From contig CM066043.1 in assembly GCA_033557465.1 (NCBI GenBank), positions 76,848,662 to 76,912,661 on the forward strand: a DNA stretch of 64,000 nucleotides, in the 5' to 3' direction. The notes under the pieces were generated by a model. It was given only the letters and a program-made list of their open reading frames with translations, did not search any database and was not told the DNA's origin. Positions 52,533 through 63,156 of this stretch are shown here, piece after piece. The translations under genes and the position numbers were made by a program. The first letter of the stretch is position 1; every line of letters begins with the position of its first letter. Origin of the DNA: Ichthyophis bannanicus (Eukaryota > Chordata > Amphibia > Gymnophiona > Ichthyophiidae).

Positions 52533-53021
52533 TTAGGGGTATGTTTACTAAATCATGGTAATATTACCCACGTTAAGTTCTGCGGTAATGGTACGGATGC
52601 CCATATAAAGGAGTGGACAGTGCATCGTTAAAGCAAGCCGTGTCAGCTAACACACGTTACAAGGAGAATGCATGGTACAGTGCGCCATGGACCCACTGTG
52701 CGTGAACACCACAGCGGACGGGAAGCAGCAGCACGTCCGAAGGGGTTGTAATCAAAGGCGCGCTGACAGTAGAAGATGCGCTGAGGAATGTGCAGACATG
52801 GTGCCACATGAGAAACGTAGCCGTAGGTGTAAGGCCATAGACCAAAAGCAGCTGATATCACAGTCTGTAATGGGGACATGAGCCATAGTTAACACATGCA
52901 CACACACCAGCATGCAGAGGAGTAAACACCGGTAATGGAAAGGGCGCCAGGGGTCAGTCTGAAGGGATATGTGTGAATGGTGTATGCATAAGGGCAAAAT
53001 GGGCAAGGAATCCAAAAAGGA

Positions 53022-53108
53022 GTAAGCGGGAATTGAACCAGTACACTGAGGAGCCCAAACACAACTCACTGACACCAATATCAAACCACTGAGCCACCTG
53101 CTCACCCA
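53022..53108 (-). ncRNA. tRNA-like A/B box pair (SINE head or tRNA relic)
   Basis: On the minus strand TGGCTCAGTGG (53086-53096) fits an A box and GGTTCAATTCC (53029-53039) a B box, about 47 bases apart, as in a long-variable-arm tRNA or tRNA-derived SINE. I could not fold a convincing cloverleaf by eye. A second pair on the same strand (TGTGGTGCAGT at 54910-54920, GGTTCAGGTCC at 54863-54873) has the same spacing. Confidence 0.35.
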
Positions 53109-53890
53109 GACAACCCAAAGAAAGGGAGCATATGTAGCGTGTGACAGGCTGCATGGAGGGGACACTGCAGTGTACAGTGAAGAGAAGGAAGGGTGTGTGG
53201 AGAAGGGACAAAGTCGGAGCCATTGTATGGTAAGGAGAGCAGAACAAACGAAAGGAAAGGAAAAGGAACCTGTGGGACCCAAATCCACAACCTATGTTGA
53301 CTCCACGCACGTCTGCAACCACTATCCCAAACAACCACAACAAGCCCAATGCAAATATGTTCCACCGAGTGGCCATCGTGTCTGTCAGACTATCACGCAG
53401 TAGTGCGGCGTACGCATGTTGCGTCTTACGTGTGTTGCAGAGAATGCATGTAGCAGGGCATCTGCTGTGCAGCACGCACAACAACGTGTGTGATGTTACA
53501 GACCTTCCTACATGCCTTATACATCTAAGCACCTTAGAATATGTGGTCAGATTATGGCACGTAACAACACACGTCCCAAACAGATGTCACGCGCACGTGC
53601 GTAAGATGCAACACGCATACGTTGCAATACTGTGCACTACAGTAGATTACCTGTCCATTGCCCCTCCCCTGTGCCCCCACCAGTTCTAGGACAACAGCTG
53701 TAACCCAGCCCCCAACCATGGTCTGACATTCACCAGCAGTAGACACAGGCAGCCTGTACCTGCTGCACCACACCAGGTGTCCCGGCCATGCATGAACTAA
53801 CCACGGGCACTCCACTAGCCAGTCTATCCTGCATGTTCAAAGTGGAACTGTGCGCCCCCAGAACGGGGGCACATATATATCACCTGAGAC

Positions 53891-54238
53891 CAATGTTCCC
53901 TCTAATTTTCTGTAGGCTGTGTGCGCATAAAGTATCAGCTGTGCAGCTTTTGAAGGAAGGTTAAATTTTTGTGCGCCACATAACGACACTCGGAGTTATA
54001 TACTTTAAAATTTGACTACACATCAGAATACAGTATGTACACCACATTGATTGCACTAGAAAATATTGTAGAACTTGTGAAAACCGTAAATACACAGCAA
54101 CTTTTAAATTTTAAGACATCTGTGTTGTTTTCTATCAGAATCAGAACCGTAATTTTTGTGCGCTCTGTTGTAAAGTATGTGCGCTCGCTCGGCGAGGTGT
54201 GTGCGCGCGCACATGCGCACAGCTTAGAGGGAACAGTG
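53891..54238 (+). mobile_element. hAT-type MITE, copy 3 (variant interior)
   Basis: 348 bp, CAATGTTCCCTCTAATTTTC to GCTTAGAGGGAACAGTG, exact 8-bp duplication CCTGAGAC (53883-53890, 54239-54246). Outer parts match copy 1; the centre (54051-54105) is different, GCACTAGAAAATATTGTAG in place of the ATTTTAATCAAATTAAATG segment. Confidence 0.9.
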
Positions 54239-54544
54239 CCTGAGACAGATACTATGTAGCACTATGTGGGAACATAGCCGTGCCATGGTCACTGTTTGGT
54301 CAGTGTGAGAGTGCCCTAACAGCAAGACGTGCTGTGGCCACCTTATACATGCAGGTGGTGTTTGGGCAGTACAATGTCCCAGCCATTGCCCTACACCCTC
54401 TGCAGATTCATCCTGCCCAGTCCGCCCTGCCTGGGCCATACCCACAATACCTTGCTCCTCATTATACACATTTGCAGGCTAATGCTGGTAATAGTGGGAC
54501 ATTGTGGGCCCAGAGAGGTGTAGGCAGCCACAAAACAATGGATA

Positions 54545-54569
54545 GACACACACACACACACACACACCT
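54545..54569 (+). repeat. (AC)n microsatellite
   Basis: About twelve AC units within ACACACACACAC sequence. Confidence 0.9.
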
Positions 54570-55838
54570 ACTGCAGCACTGTGCAAAAACAGGGGTGGTT
54601 GGCAACCCTGCCCACCACACTGGTCCTGATCACAGTGCCGACATTGCCAAACTGTGCAGGAGGTAGTAATAGTGCTCTGGTGATAACTGTGGGTCCATGC
54701 TGGGGCCAACAGCCTGACTCTCCATGGAGCTTTGGATAGTGGAGCCTGTGTGAGTGGGTGTTTGCACCCCTGTTGGCCGCTGCTTTGGGGATTGCACATG
54801 TTCCTGTTGTATCCGCATTGTAGGGTAAAATATAAGGACATGCTCTGCAGGATCCACAGCTGGGACCTGAACCTGTGACCCTCTGCTCTAGGACACACTG
54901 GCTGTGTGTACTGCACCACACTGTTGCCACAGAAGCACAGTAGTCCCTGGGGCTACCTTACTTCACCTCAGCCAGACCTTTTCTGTTGCACTGCACACCA
55001 CTTACTGGTACAGGGCATAACCTGGATGCCCTGCAGGCAGGTGCCACTGCCCCCTCCAGCACCAACACATGCCCCCCTGCCATGCCACCTGGGCATATGC
55101 TGTTGGTGCTGGTAGTGCGCAGTCCCAGGCCATCCACTGCGCAGGTAGGCGGTCACCTAGGGGGTGGGGTCGGGGTGGGGAGACATACATGGATATCCTC
55201 ACATCCCCCCCATCACCGCCTAGCACTATTATGTCCCTTCCATATGGGGGAGGGATGGCTGGGGGGATGTCAGGTCAGTGCCCTAGCAACTATTGGCTAG
55301 GGTGAACTAGGTAGCTGTATGTGGATTGTGTTTGGCCTTGGTCAGCTGCTGTCTTGCTGATTTCCAGTTTCTATGTTCCTATGTGCCATCTAGGCCACAG
55401 CCTAGTCTGCCATGTGCCCCAGCTGCCCCCACTACATGTCCCGCCTGCAGCCTCCTGTGCCCCATTTGCACCATCGCTATAGTGGCCGTTCATACTTGGG
55501 CACTATGCTGTTGCTGCATATGGAGCACTACTATCACGGTTCTTGGGCTCCCTGCCTATGTTGTACATTGCTGATGCTAAAATGGTTTCACCCTCCTGCA
55601 TATCTGCAGCTAATGACAGGTTTTCATTCCCGGTAATGTTCAGCCCTTCAGTACCCCGCTTTAATGCCGCGGGAGCTTCTCCCCACCCACTCCCCGCCCA
55701 TTGACCTCTTCTCTCCGCCCTCTCTCCACCCTCTGTGGGAATTACTGCAGATGGTGACGTTAACGCGCGTTAACATTACCTAATGCGTGTTAACGTTGCC
55801 ACTGCTACATTAACGCAGTTTAGTAAACATGCCCCTTA

Positions 55839-57179
55839 GAGGCATGGTCAACTCAGAGAGGGCTAATTTTACATTTTTAAAACCCCATATATTGTTATGC
55901 AGCGAAAGAGGATTCACAGAAAAAGAGCAGGTGCAAATCACCTTGGGTACTTTCCCCCGGGCAGCTTTCAAAGGGAAAGTAGAGATGTGCATGTATGATA
56001 AAATCATCAAAAGGTGGCAAATTCAGTTAGTTCTACTGCAAACTAACTGAGCTTGCATGGCGGCAGCTTTGAGCAAACTGCAATCTGCCCCATTCATGTT
56101 CATCATGGGGCACATGCACACACATCTCCAGACACTGTGGAGCCACGCTGGGAGGAGAGAAGGGAGATTGAGGACCAGCCAGAAGCATGTGGCATTTAAG
56201 CCTATCATGTTAGAAACTCTTTCACAAGCAGCCACGGCAGCCTATGACTGCCTGACGAATTCAGATCCCATGGGCAATGATGTCATAATTGGGCCAGAAA
56301 GACAAAGTCATAATCAGGCAGAAAGAATCATTTGGACTCAGACTTTTGGAGGAGGGAGGATCAGGTGCTAGCTGGTGCTCCAGTAATTTGATAAAAACAG
56401 AACTAAGCACTGAAAACAAAAGGAAAGAGAAATTCTGCCACAGGGCATGGTGCAATGACAGGCGCAGGCCAGCAGCAGAAGGCACAGCACCCACCGCACA
56501 TCTGAAGAGAAAACTATGCTGTTTGTATTTTTAATTTGGAGGGTACTTGATTGCTGGCTGCCACAGCCTGGTCTTGGAGGGAAAGAGTACCGGCGAGCAC
56601 AGGCAGGAATTTGGAATGGACAGCGGAACTACCTACAGAAAGCTGTACTTAAGCTAATTTTTTCTGCTAATGCACTGCTTACTAATAGCTGTTCAAGCTT
56701 GTCAGATTTGATGTTGCACAAGTACTAGGGAATTGGAGCTGTTTGTCATTGCATAGGGGGCTGGGCCCACCCAAAGGCTAGTGTGTCTGACTATATGTCT
56801 CACCAGAATTACTTTTAAATTCCAACTGCAGTCGCTTAAAGGGATCTCACCCAAATATATAAGAAACCAAAGTAGGGGTTACACACATAGCTTCTGAACC
56901 CCAAAAGCACTATATTGGGTTACACATACTCAGTAGGGTGCTGTTGCAAAGACACATAAAAGAGAGGTAGGCTCTGTTCCAGAGAGCAACCTAGTCCTAG
57001 CGTATCATAATCCTTGAGAAGGATAGATGTGGAGAGGGTCATAGAAGGAAAGAAGGGAGGGCAGTTGAGACTAGCAGCATCACAAGTTTAGAGGCAGAGA
57101 CAGATCATTGGAAGAGTATGCCTGTGGATACCTGTAGTCCTACAGACAAGCACAGAGAAAGTACTTCACTAATCCAACA
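55839..57179. other. no feature recognised
   Basis: No ORF with a known motif and no terminal repeats. Short open frames on both strands at 56057-56534 carry no recognisable domain. Confidence 0.35.
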
Positions 57180-57371
57180 ATAAACAAACACAGAGTGGAG
57201 AACAAAGATTCGAAGAACACAATGAATGAACACAGCTATGTTTCAGCAAATTGCCTGCGTCAGGGGTCATAAGAATATTCAAAGACATCTTACTAATATC
57301 TATTGCAGCCTCTTCATATGAAATGCAATCAATGTATAAATACAGCAGAGATAGCAATGTATCCTCCGTTT
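57180..57371 (-). repeat. dispersed repeat, partner of 29960-30190
   Basis: AATATCTATTGCAGCCTC, GAAATGCAATCAATGTATAA, CAGCAGAGATAGCA in the same order as at 30110-30180. Preceded by GCCTGCGTCAGGGGTCATAA, a Penelope-3'-end-like phrase. Confidence 0.5.
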
Positions 57372-57564
57372 ATAAGCAAATACTGCAATAAAGGCCACAT
57401 TTTTGTGACTCGATGTGCCCAGCAGAAAAATAGCACCAGTTATGTATTATTCTTTTACTGAGGGAGTCACTAACCTGTGATACAGAGTTACCGCAGATTA
57501 GCTACCCCTTCGGTAAACTAAGTTGGGTAAAATGCCAGATTTTACTGCAGCTTAGTGACTACCC

Positions 57565-57893
57565 TCCTGAATATTTTACAGACCACCTTGGTATTATACA
57601 GATAGCGCCTGAGCTGTCCATGGTAAAATGGTGAATTACCTGGATAGCAGCTATATTCAGTCTCCTGTCTGGATAGCTATCTGGATATAGCTGGGACAGC
57701 AAAAAACTCTCCTAATTTTACCTGGCTAGCAGACTGAATATTGCTGCTGTTCAGATAGTGGCGCCAGTCACTCCATTATCTGAATACTCGGTGCCAGCCA
57801 ATTGCTGGATAACGGTGCTGAACATCTGGATTTATTTTGGCTGCCACAACTGGCATTTAAAACAAATGCTGACCAGAGTGGCTGAATATTGGC
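57565..57893 (-). repeat. 'GAATAT' foldback-type element, copy B
   Basis: On the minus strand GGGGCCAATATTCAGCC, then GTCAGCATTTGTTTTAAATG, matching copy A at 31360. Holds GCTATCTGGATAGC-like palindromes (TGGATAGCTATCTGGATA near 57670). Confidence 0.5.
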
Positions 57894-58588
57894 CCCTGTA
57901 CTTTTAACTCATCAGCCTCTACATAACAACAGAAGACGTTAAAATTTGGCATATTGGGTCAGACCAATGGTCCATCAAGCCCAGTATCCTCTTTCCAACA
58001 GTAGCCAATCCAGGTCACAAGCACTGTACCAGGCAGGATCCCAAAAAGTAGACAGATTCCAGATTTCCCCAGTCCACTTTTCCTCCAGAAACTTGGCCAA
58101 ACCTTTTCTGAACCCAGCTGTACTAACAGCTTTTACTACATCTTCTAGCAATGAATTCCGGAGCTTAATTACACACTGAGTGAAAAAAATATAATTTCTC
58201 TGATTTGTCTTAAATGTACTACGTTGTAGCTTCATTGGATGTCCTCTAGTCTTTGTACTTTTTGACAGAGCTAATTCATGTTTACTTGTTCTACTTCGCT
58301 CATTATTTTATAGACCTCTATTATATCTCCCCTCAGCCATCTCTTCTGCAAGCTGAAGAGCCATAACCTTTTAAGCGCTTCCTCATAAGGATATCCTTCC
58401 ATCTCCTTTATCGTTTTAGTCGCCCTTCTTTGTACCTTTTCCATTTTTGCTCTATCTTTTTATTTAGATGCGGTGGCCAGAACTGCACACAGTGCTCTAG
58501 GAGCAGTCGCCCCATGGAGTGATATGGAGGCATTATGATATTCTTTGTTTTATTCTCCTTTCCTTTCCTTATAATTCCTGGCATTCTA

Positions 58589-58876
58589 GGAGTCTAGGAA
58601 TAGCCTAGTGGGTGGGGCAAGGTACTTCAGGCCAGAAGGTCAGGGGTTCAAATCCCACTAGAGGACAGCAACCTTGGGCCGGAAGGACTGTGGTTTCTAG
58701 TCCCACAGATGCTCCTTGTGGTCTTGGGCAAGCCACTTAACCCTCCATTGCCCATGTTCCCTGTAAGTATTAGTGTATGTGTCTCATATCCCCGCGTGTT
58801 AAATGTATCCCCCAATTGTGTTGTGACCACTTTGATTGAAGGATAAGGCAGTATACAAAACTGTCTAAATAAATAA
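58589..58876 (+). mobile_element. tRNA-derived SINE with L2-like tail
   Basis: Starts GGAGTCTAGGAATAGCC. A box TAGCCTAGTGG (58601-58611), B box GGTTCAAATCC (58645-58655), body with TCTTGGGCAAGCCACTTAAC, and a tail GTGACCACTTTGATTGAAGG ... TAAATAAATAAATTC like the local L2 ends, so it probably borrows L2 machinery. Flanked by ATTCTA (58583-58588 and 58877-58882). Confidence 0.8.
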
Positions 58877-58904
58877 ATTCTATTAGCTTTTGGCTGCCAT
58901 TGCA

Positions 58905-59205
58905 CATGGCTAAAAACTCACCTCTTCGAAGTTCTTTGGTCGAAACACATTGGGGCATAATAAAGATCTGTTTGACTGCCATCTTGTGTACCAGCTCCCT
59001 TTGTTATCTAGTTCTACGCTGCAGGTACTTGTGCTCTGCTTTTGTACTCTTACCATCCCCCTAGACATATCCTAGTCTCAGCTGTTGTGTGGTCTGTCTT
59101 GACTAGATTGCAAGCTCTGAGGGCAGGGACTGTCTCTTACATGTCTCTGCACAGTGCTAAGTATGTCTTGTAGTGCTACACTACAAATCAGTAGTAGTGT
59201 AGAAG
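58905..59205 (+). mobile_element. L2-type LINE 3' end
   Basis: AAAAACTCACCTCTTCGAAG (last codons), TTGCAAGCTCTGAGGGCAGG, GCACAGTGCTAAGTATGTC and a CAGTAGTAGTG tail, the standard vertebrate L2-type 3' UTR wording. Inserted within CR1 sequence. Confidence 0.6.
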
Positions 59206-59596
59206 AGAATTTCAACGTGTTATCCATGATGACACCTAAATCCTTTTCCTGGGCGGTGGCTCCTAATATGACATCTTGCATTGGGTAACTGTAGTTTGGG
59301 TTCTTCTTCCCTCAGTGCATAACTTTGCACTAGTCCACATTAAATTTCATCTGAAAATGGATGCCCAGGCTCCCACCTTTTCAAGGCCCTCTTCAATTTT
59401 TCACAATCCTCTTGTGATTTTACAACTTTGAATAATTTTCTGTCATATGCAAATTTGATCACCTCATTTGTGGTCCCCCATTCCCAGGACATTTATAAAT
59501 ATGTTAAAAAGGAGTGGGCCCAGCACAGATCCTTGGGTCATTCCACTATTTACCTTTCTCCACTGAAAAAATGGACCATTTAGCCCTACTTTCTGA

Positions 59597-60625
59597 GGCA
59601 TGTTTACTAATGGATGAGCTGGTAGCATGCAATTGTGCCACCAAATTAGTGTGGTTGCCCATGCTAATATTTAGGGGAGGGGATGCCACCCACTGAGGTG
59701 GCATTAAGTGCAGCCAGACTAATGTAAACTGCCCACAGGAGAGGCTATACAAATAAAATAAGGATACCAAAAGATTTCACAAAGGCCAAAAAGATAACCA
59801 ATAAAAAGGCATTTTCTTATGCAGCCCCTATCCTCTGGAACTCCCTCCCTGAAGAAATAAGAACATTAATCGAAATTAAAGAGCTCCGTAAGAACCTAAA
59901 AACCTATCTGTTTAGCTCACACTATGGCCCAATGGTAAACTCTTTATCCCAGAAAGAAAATGGATAACAGATGACTAGATGGACACAAGATATATTGATA
60001 TTAGACTAAGATGAACTCAAAATGTCAATTAAACTTACCACACTGCTCTTATCCTAATGAATAGCGCTCATCAACTGATCAATTTACATTAATGCAATTT
60101 ACTCTGCACAGTCTCAAATATATTTCTTACTTCATACTGTCCCAACTATTTAGTCCATGTCCCAACTTAGATTAAGGATTTTTTGCTTATTATGTGTCAT
60201 ACCTTTGTATATAGTTCTCTAATGTTACCTAATTGTTAACTAATGTTTTTATGTAATTAACAGACTATTGTACATAGTTCACAGATGTTTCATGTAAAAA
60301 ACAGAATTGTTTCACTGTTTCTTGTTTTTTGTAAACCGCACCTGATCTTTGGAAGGTTGCGGCATTTAAGCGATTGTTAAATAAATAAATAAAATAAAAT
60401 AATGTCAAGATTTGCAGTTAGCATGTGTCCATAACACCTCTGCTAACCGTAATGTGCTGTCAGTGTCCACATTCTTCCACAAACCTGCCCAGTCCCCGCC
60501 CAATCGTGTGCTAAGCAATTAACACAAGATTTTTTGTGCAGGGCTCCCTGCTGTTAGTATAGTGCTCTTAGCATACAGTAGCAAACCTCACAGTAATGGT
60601 TAGTGCACTTTAGTAAACATGCTTC
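59597..60625. mobile_element. Harbinger-type element carrying an L2 fragment
   Basis: AGGCATGTTTACTAA at the left and TTTAGTAAACATGC at the right, the inverted repeat family of 46613 and 52536, lying in CR1 sequence (CTACTTTCTG before, TTCTCTG after). Outer G bases of the ends are eroded. The interior 59735-60397 is an L2-type C-terminus (APILWNSLPEEIRTLIEIKE, LKTYLFSSHYGP) with tail GTAAACCGCACCTGATC and AAATAAATAAAATAAAAT. Confidence 0.65.
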
Positions 60626-61020
60626 TCTGTTTTTTATGTGTAAACCTGTTCCCAGTCCACAATAGGACACTGCCTCTTATCCCATGCCTTTTTAATTTCT
60701 TCAAGAATCTCTTGTGAGGAACCTTGTCAAAGACTTTCTGAAAGTCTAGATACACCATGTCCGCTGGATCACTGTTATCTACCTGTTTATTCACACCTTC
60801 AAAAATATGTGGCAGATTGGTGAAGCAAGACTTCCCTTTGCTAAATCCATGTTGGCTTTGTCCCATTAAACCATGACTATCTATATGTTCAGTAATTTTG
60901 TTCTTCATAATGGCATCTACCATTTTGCCTTTCAACTTTAAGACGACCTTTTACGAAAGTGTGCTAAGTAGTTAGTGTGAGTTTTGGTGCATGGTAACAG
61001 CATGTTGTGGCCTGCTCTGT

Positions 61021-62090
61021 TTATTTATTTATTTAAGATTTTTATATACCACCTTTCTACAATTCAAGGTGGTTTACATAGACCTTAACATGACAGTGTA
61101 GTTACAACTGTTGTACATAGAACAATAATTTGTAGTAGAAAAACTTATCTATAGTTAACAAGTGACAGTAAAGTGCCAGAAAGGCAACTATATACATTTC
61201 GTATGAATAAGGGGGGAAGGATAATGGGTTGAAAGGAGGGGGGGTGGGGGGTGGCAGGCGTTCATAAAGAGGAGAATTTATAGGAGTGGATTAAGTGGAA
61301 GCAGTTACACTAGATCTGGGTTGTCATGAGGGATGGAGCTGGAAAAGGAGTGTTTTTAGGAGTTTTTTTCCATATCTTGGAAAAGGAGTGTTTCTAGGGT
61401 TTTTTTGGAACTCTGTGGTCGGAGCAACCTCGTAGGTCAGGTGGCAAGGCATTCCATTCTGAGGGGGCGTAGAGGGAGCAAACCCCGATTACCAGTAGCT
61501 TGTTTGCTCCGTAGTTTCTGTGAAGGGATGTGGAGTAGGTTAGCAGAGTTTGTCATACGAGATCTGGAGCTAGTAGGCCTGGAGAGGAGGGGGCAGAGGA
61601 AGGGGGCTGATTCAAAGTGGATGATTTTGTGGGTTAGGGTAAGAATTTAAATTTTTTCCTAGACAGGATGGGGAGCCAGTGTAGGTGTCAGAGTATAGGT
61701 GTGATGTGGGATCTTCTGGAAGTCTTGAAGATTAGATGCGCAATTGTGTTTTGGGCCAATTGGAGTGGATAGGTGCTCTGTTTTGGAAGGCCACGATATA
61801 TAAGGTTGCAGTAATCAAGGGTAGGGGTAGTTAGGGCTTGGCAAATGGTCCGGAAGGAATCTGGGTTTAAAAGTGGGCGGAGGTTTCTAAGAGTTCTAAT
61901 TTTGGAGTATATGGAACGGGTTGTTCTGTTTATTTTTCCTGGAAGGTGAGGTTCTGATCAATTATAATGCCAAGATATTTAACCTCTGTTTTAACAGAGC
62001 ATGGGGACTAGAAAGTTAGGGTGGGCTGATTCCTATGTTAATTGTGACTCCCATGTAGGGTGGTGAATGGCTGGGGTGGAAAGTGGGTGT
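61021..62090 (-). mobile_element. L2-type LINE C-terminus and tail
   Basis: (ATTT)n at 61021-61035, TTTATATACCACCTTTC and AAGGTGGTTTACAT are the reverse tail. On the minus strand, readings such as LHWLPILSRKKFK near 61660 and LQLAQNTIAHLIFK near 61750 are the HWLPI and thumb blocks of L2-type polyproteins, in broken frames. 5' boundary approximate. Confidence 0.65.
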
Positions 62091-62687
62091 TGTGAGCTCA
62101 TTGCAGTCAGCGCAGGTATAAACGCCATGTGTTGTCACTGTTGTAATTAGTGTGAGTGCAATTGCCTCCACCTTAATATGTGGAGCTAAGTATGCCTGTG
62201 GTAATAGTGACCTGTGTTAGGGTATGATGCCACATGTTAACTGCCGGGATCATGCTGTCCATGCCCCTAACAGATAACATGGTGGCTTTATACTTAATGC
62301 ATGTGAATTTAGTAATAAGGCTCCAAAGTCTCACAATGAAACTTTTGCATTTCTTTCTGTTACTGCTGCCCTCCTATTCTATCCTGTTGGCTATTTTTTT
62401 TTCCACTTGTATCTCTGCTCTTCAGACTAATTTCCCAGCTTCACTTAGCTTTTTCAGATATTGTTGCCTGTCTACCCCTTTTGTGCAATTGCTTGAAGTT
62501 TATGAATGCTAGCCCTTTTTTTAATAACCTTTTTGCACATTTATTTAGAAAATCATAGTGGCCTCTTTTCCCTCTCACTTGTATTACAGCTCTTATAGGA
62601 GGTAATGTTTTTTTTACATTTTTTCCATGTGTATAGTCTGTTTTTACATGTAGAAAAAGGCTTTCATAAAATTGTGTGGCCAGGAAC

Positions 62688-63050
62688 AGTCATTTGTTTG
62701 CTGATGTGGAGGATTAGGGCTGGCCATCTGCTCCTTGTGACGAACCTGCTTTGCCGGTGTTATATCTTCGGGTGTTCCAGCACCTGCAGGAATGCCAGAG
62801 GATGACCCTGCTGGCCCCAGAAGACCCTCTCTTCCAGCATAAGAACTGCAGTGAGACACAGCAATGTAGAATAGTCGTTGGTCTACTGGTGTGGAGGATT
62901 GGAGCTGGCCATCTGTCCTCACAACGGATCTGCTGTGCCGGTGTTATATCCCTGGTGTTCCAGCTCCTGCAGGCATGCCCGTGGATGACCTGTCAGGCCA
63001 TGGAAGGCCCTCTTTTCTGGCATAATAGCTGTGGCTGACCTGCGTGGTAT
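62688..63050 (+). repeat. 185-bp tandem duplication
   Basis: Two copies with a 185-base shift: GTGGAGGATTAGGGCTGGCC (62707) and GTGGAGGATTGGAGCTGGCC (62892), then TGCCGGTGTTATATC and GTGTTCCAGCmCCTGCAGG in both. No transposon ends. A perfect hairpin follows (ACCAAAGGGGCA / TGCCCCTTTGGT, 63081-63109). Confidence 0.75.
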
Positions 63051-63156
63051 GGCCTGTAGGTCGTAAACCGAAGGGCCATGACCAAAGGGGCAGGATATGC
63101 CCCTTTGGTGCATCTGAGGTCATCTGGTACTTTCTCCCTGCTTACTGCTTGACAAG

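Larger units (their letters stand above)
52536..55835. mobile_element. PIF/Harbinger-type element, 3.3 kb, non-coding
   Basis: Ends GGGGTATGTTTACTAAA and TTTAGTAAACATGCCCC (16 of 17 match as inverted repeats) flanked by TTA on both sides (52533-52535, 55836-55838), the PIF/Harbinger target. Subterminal CGTTAA-rich blocks follow inside both ends. No transposase found; it holds a hAT MITE (53891-54238), two tRNA-like box pairs on the minus strand and an (AC)n at 54545-54569. It may be a large non-autonomous derivative. Confidence 0.75.
57945..60935 (-). mobile_element. CR1-type LINE with three later insertions
   Basis: Reverse-oriented from the 3' end (CATATTGGGTCAGACCAATGG at 57950) through 60935 (IMKNKITEHIDSHGLMGQSQ, VYLDFQKVFDKVPHKRFLKK at 60600-60935). 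It is interrupted by a SINE (58589-58876), an L2 3' end (58905-59205) and a Harbinger-type element (59597-60625) that itself carries an L2 fragment. Continuity was checked against the copy at 7935-9150. Confidence 0.8.

Noticed and set aside
52752..53532. Long overlapping minus-strand frames in the Harbinger-type element
   Set aside because: Leu/Ser/Cys-rich readings of T-rich sequence without Harbinger transposase motifs.
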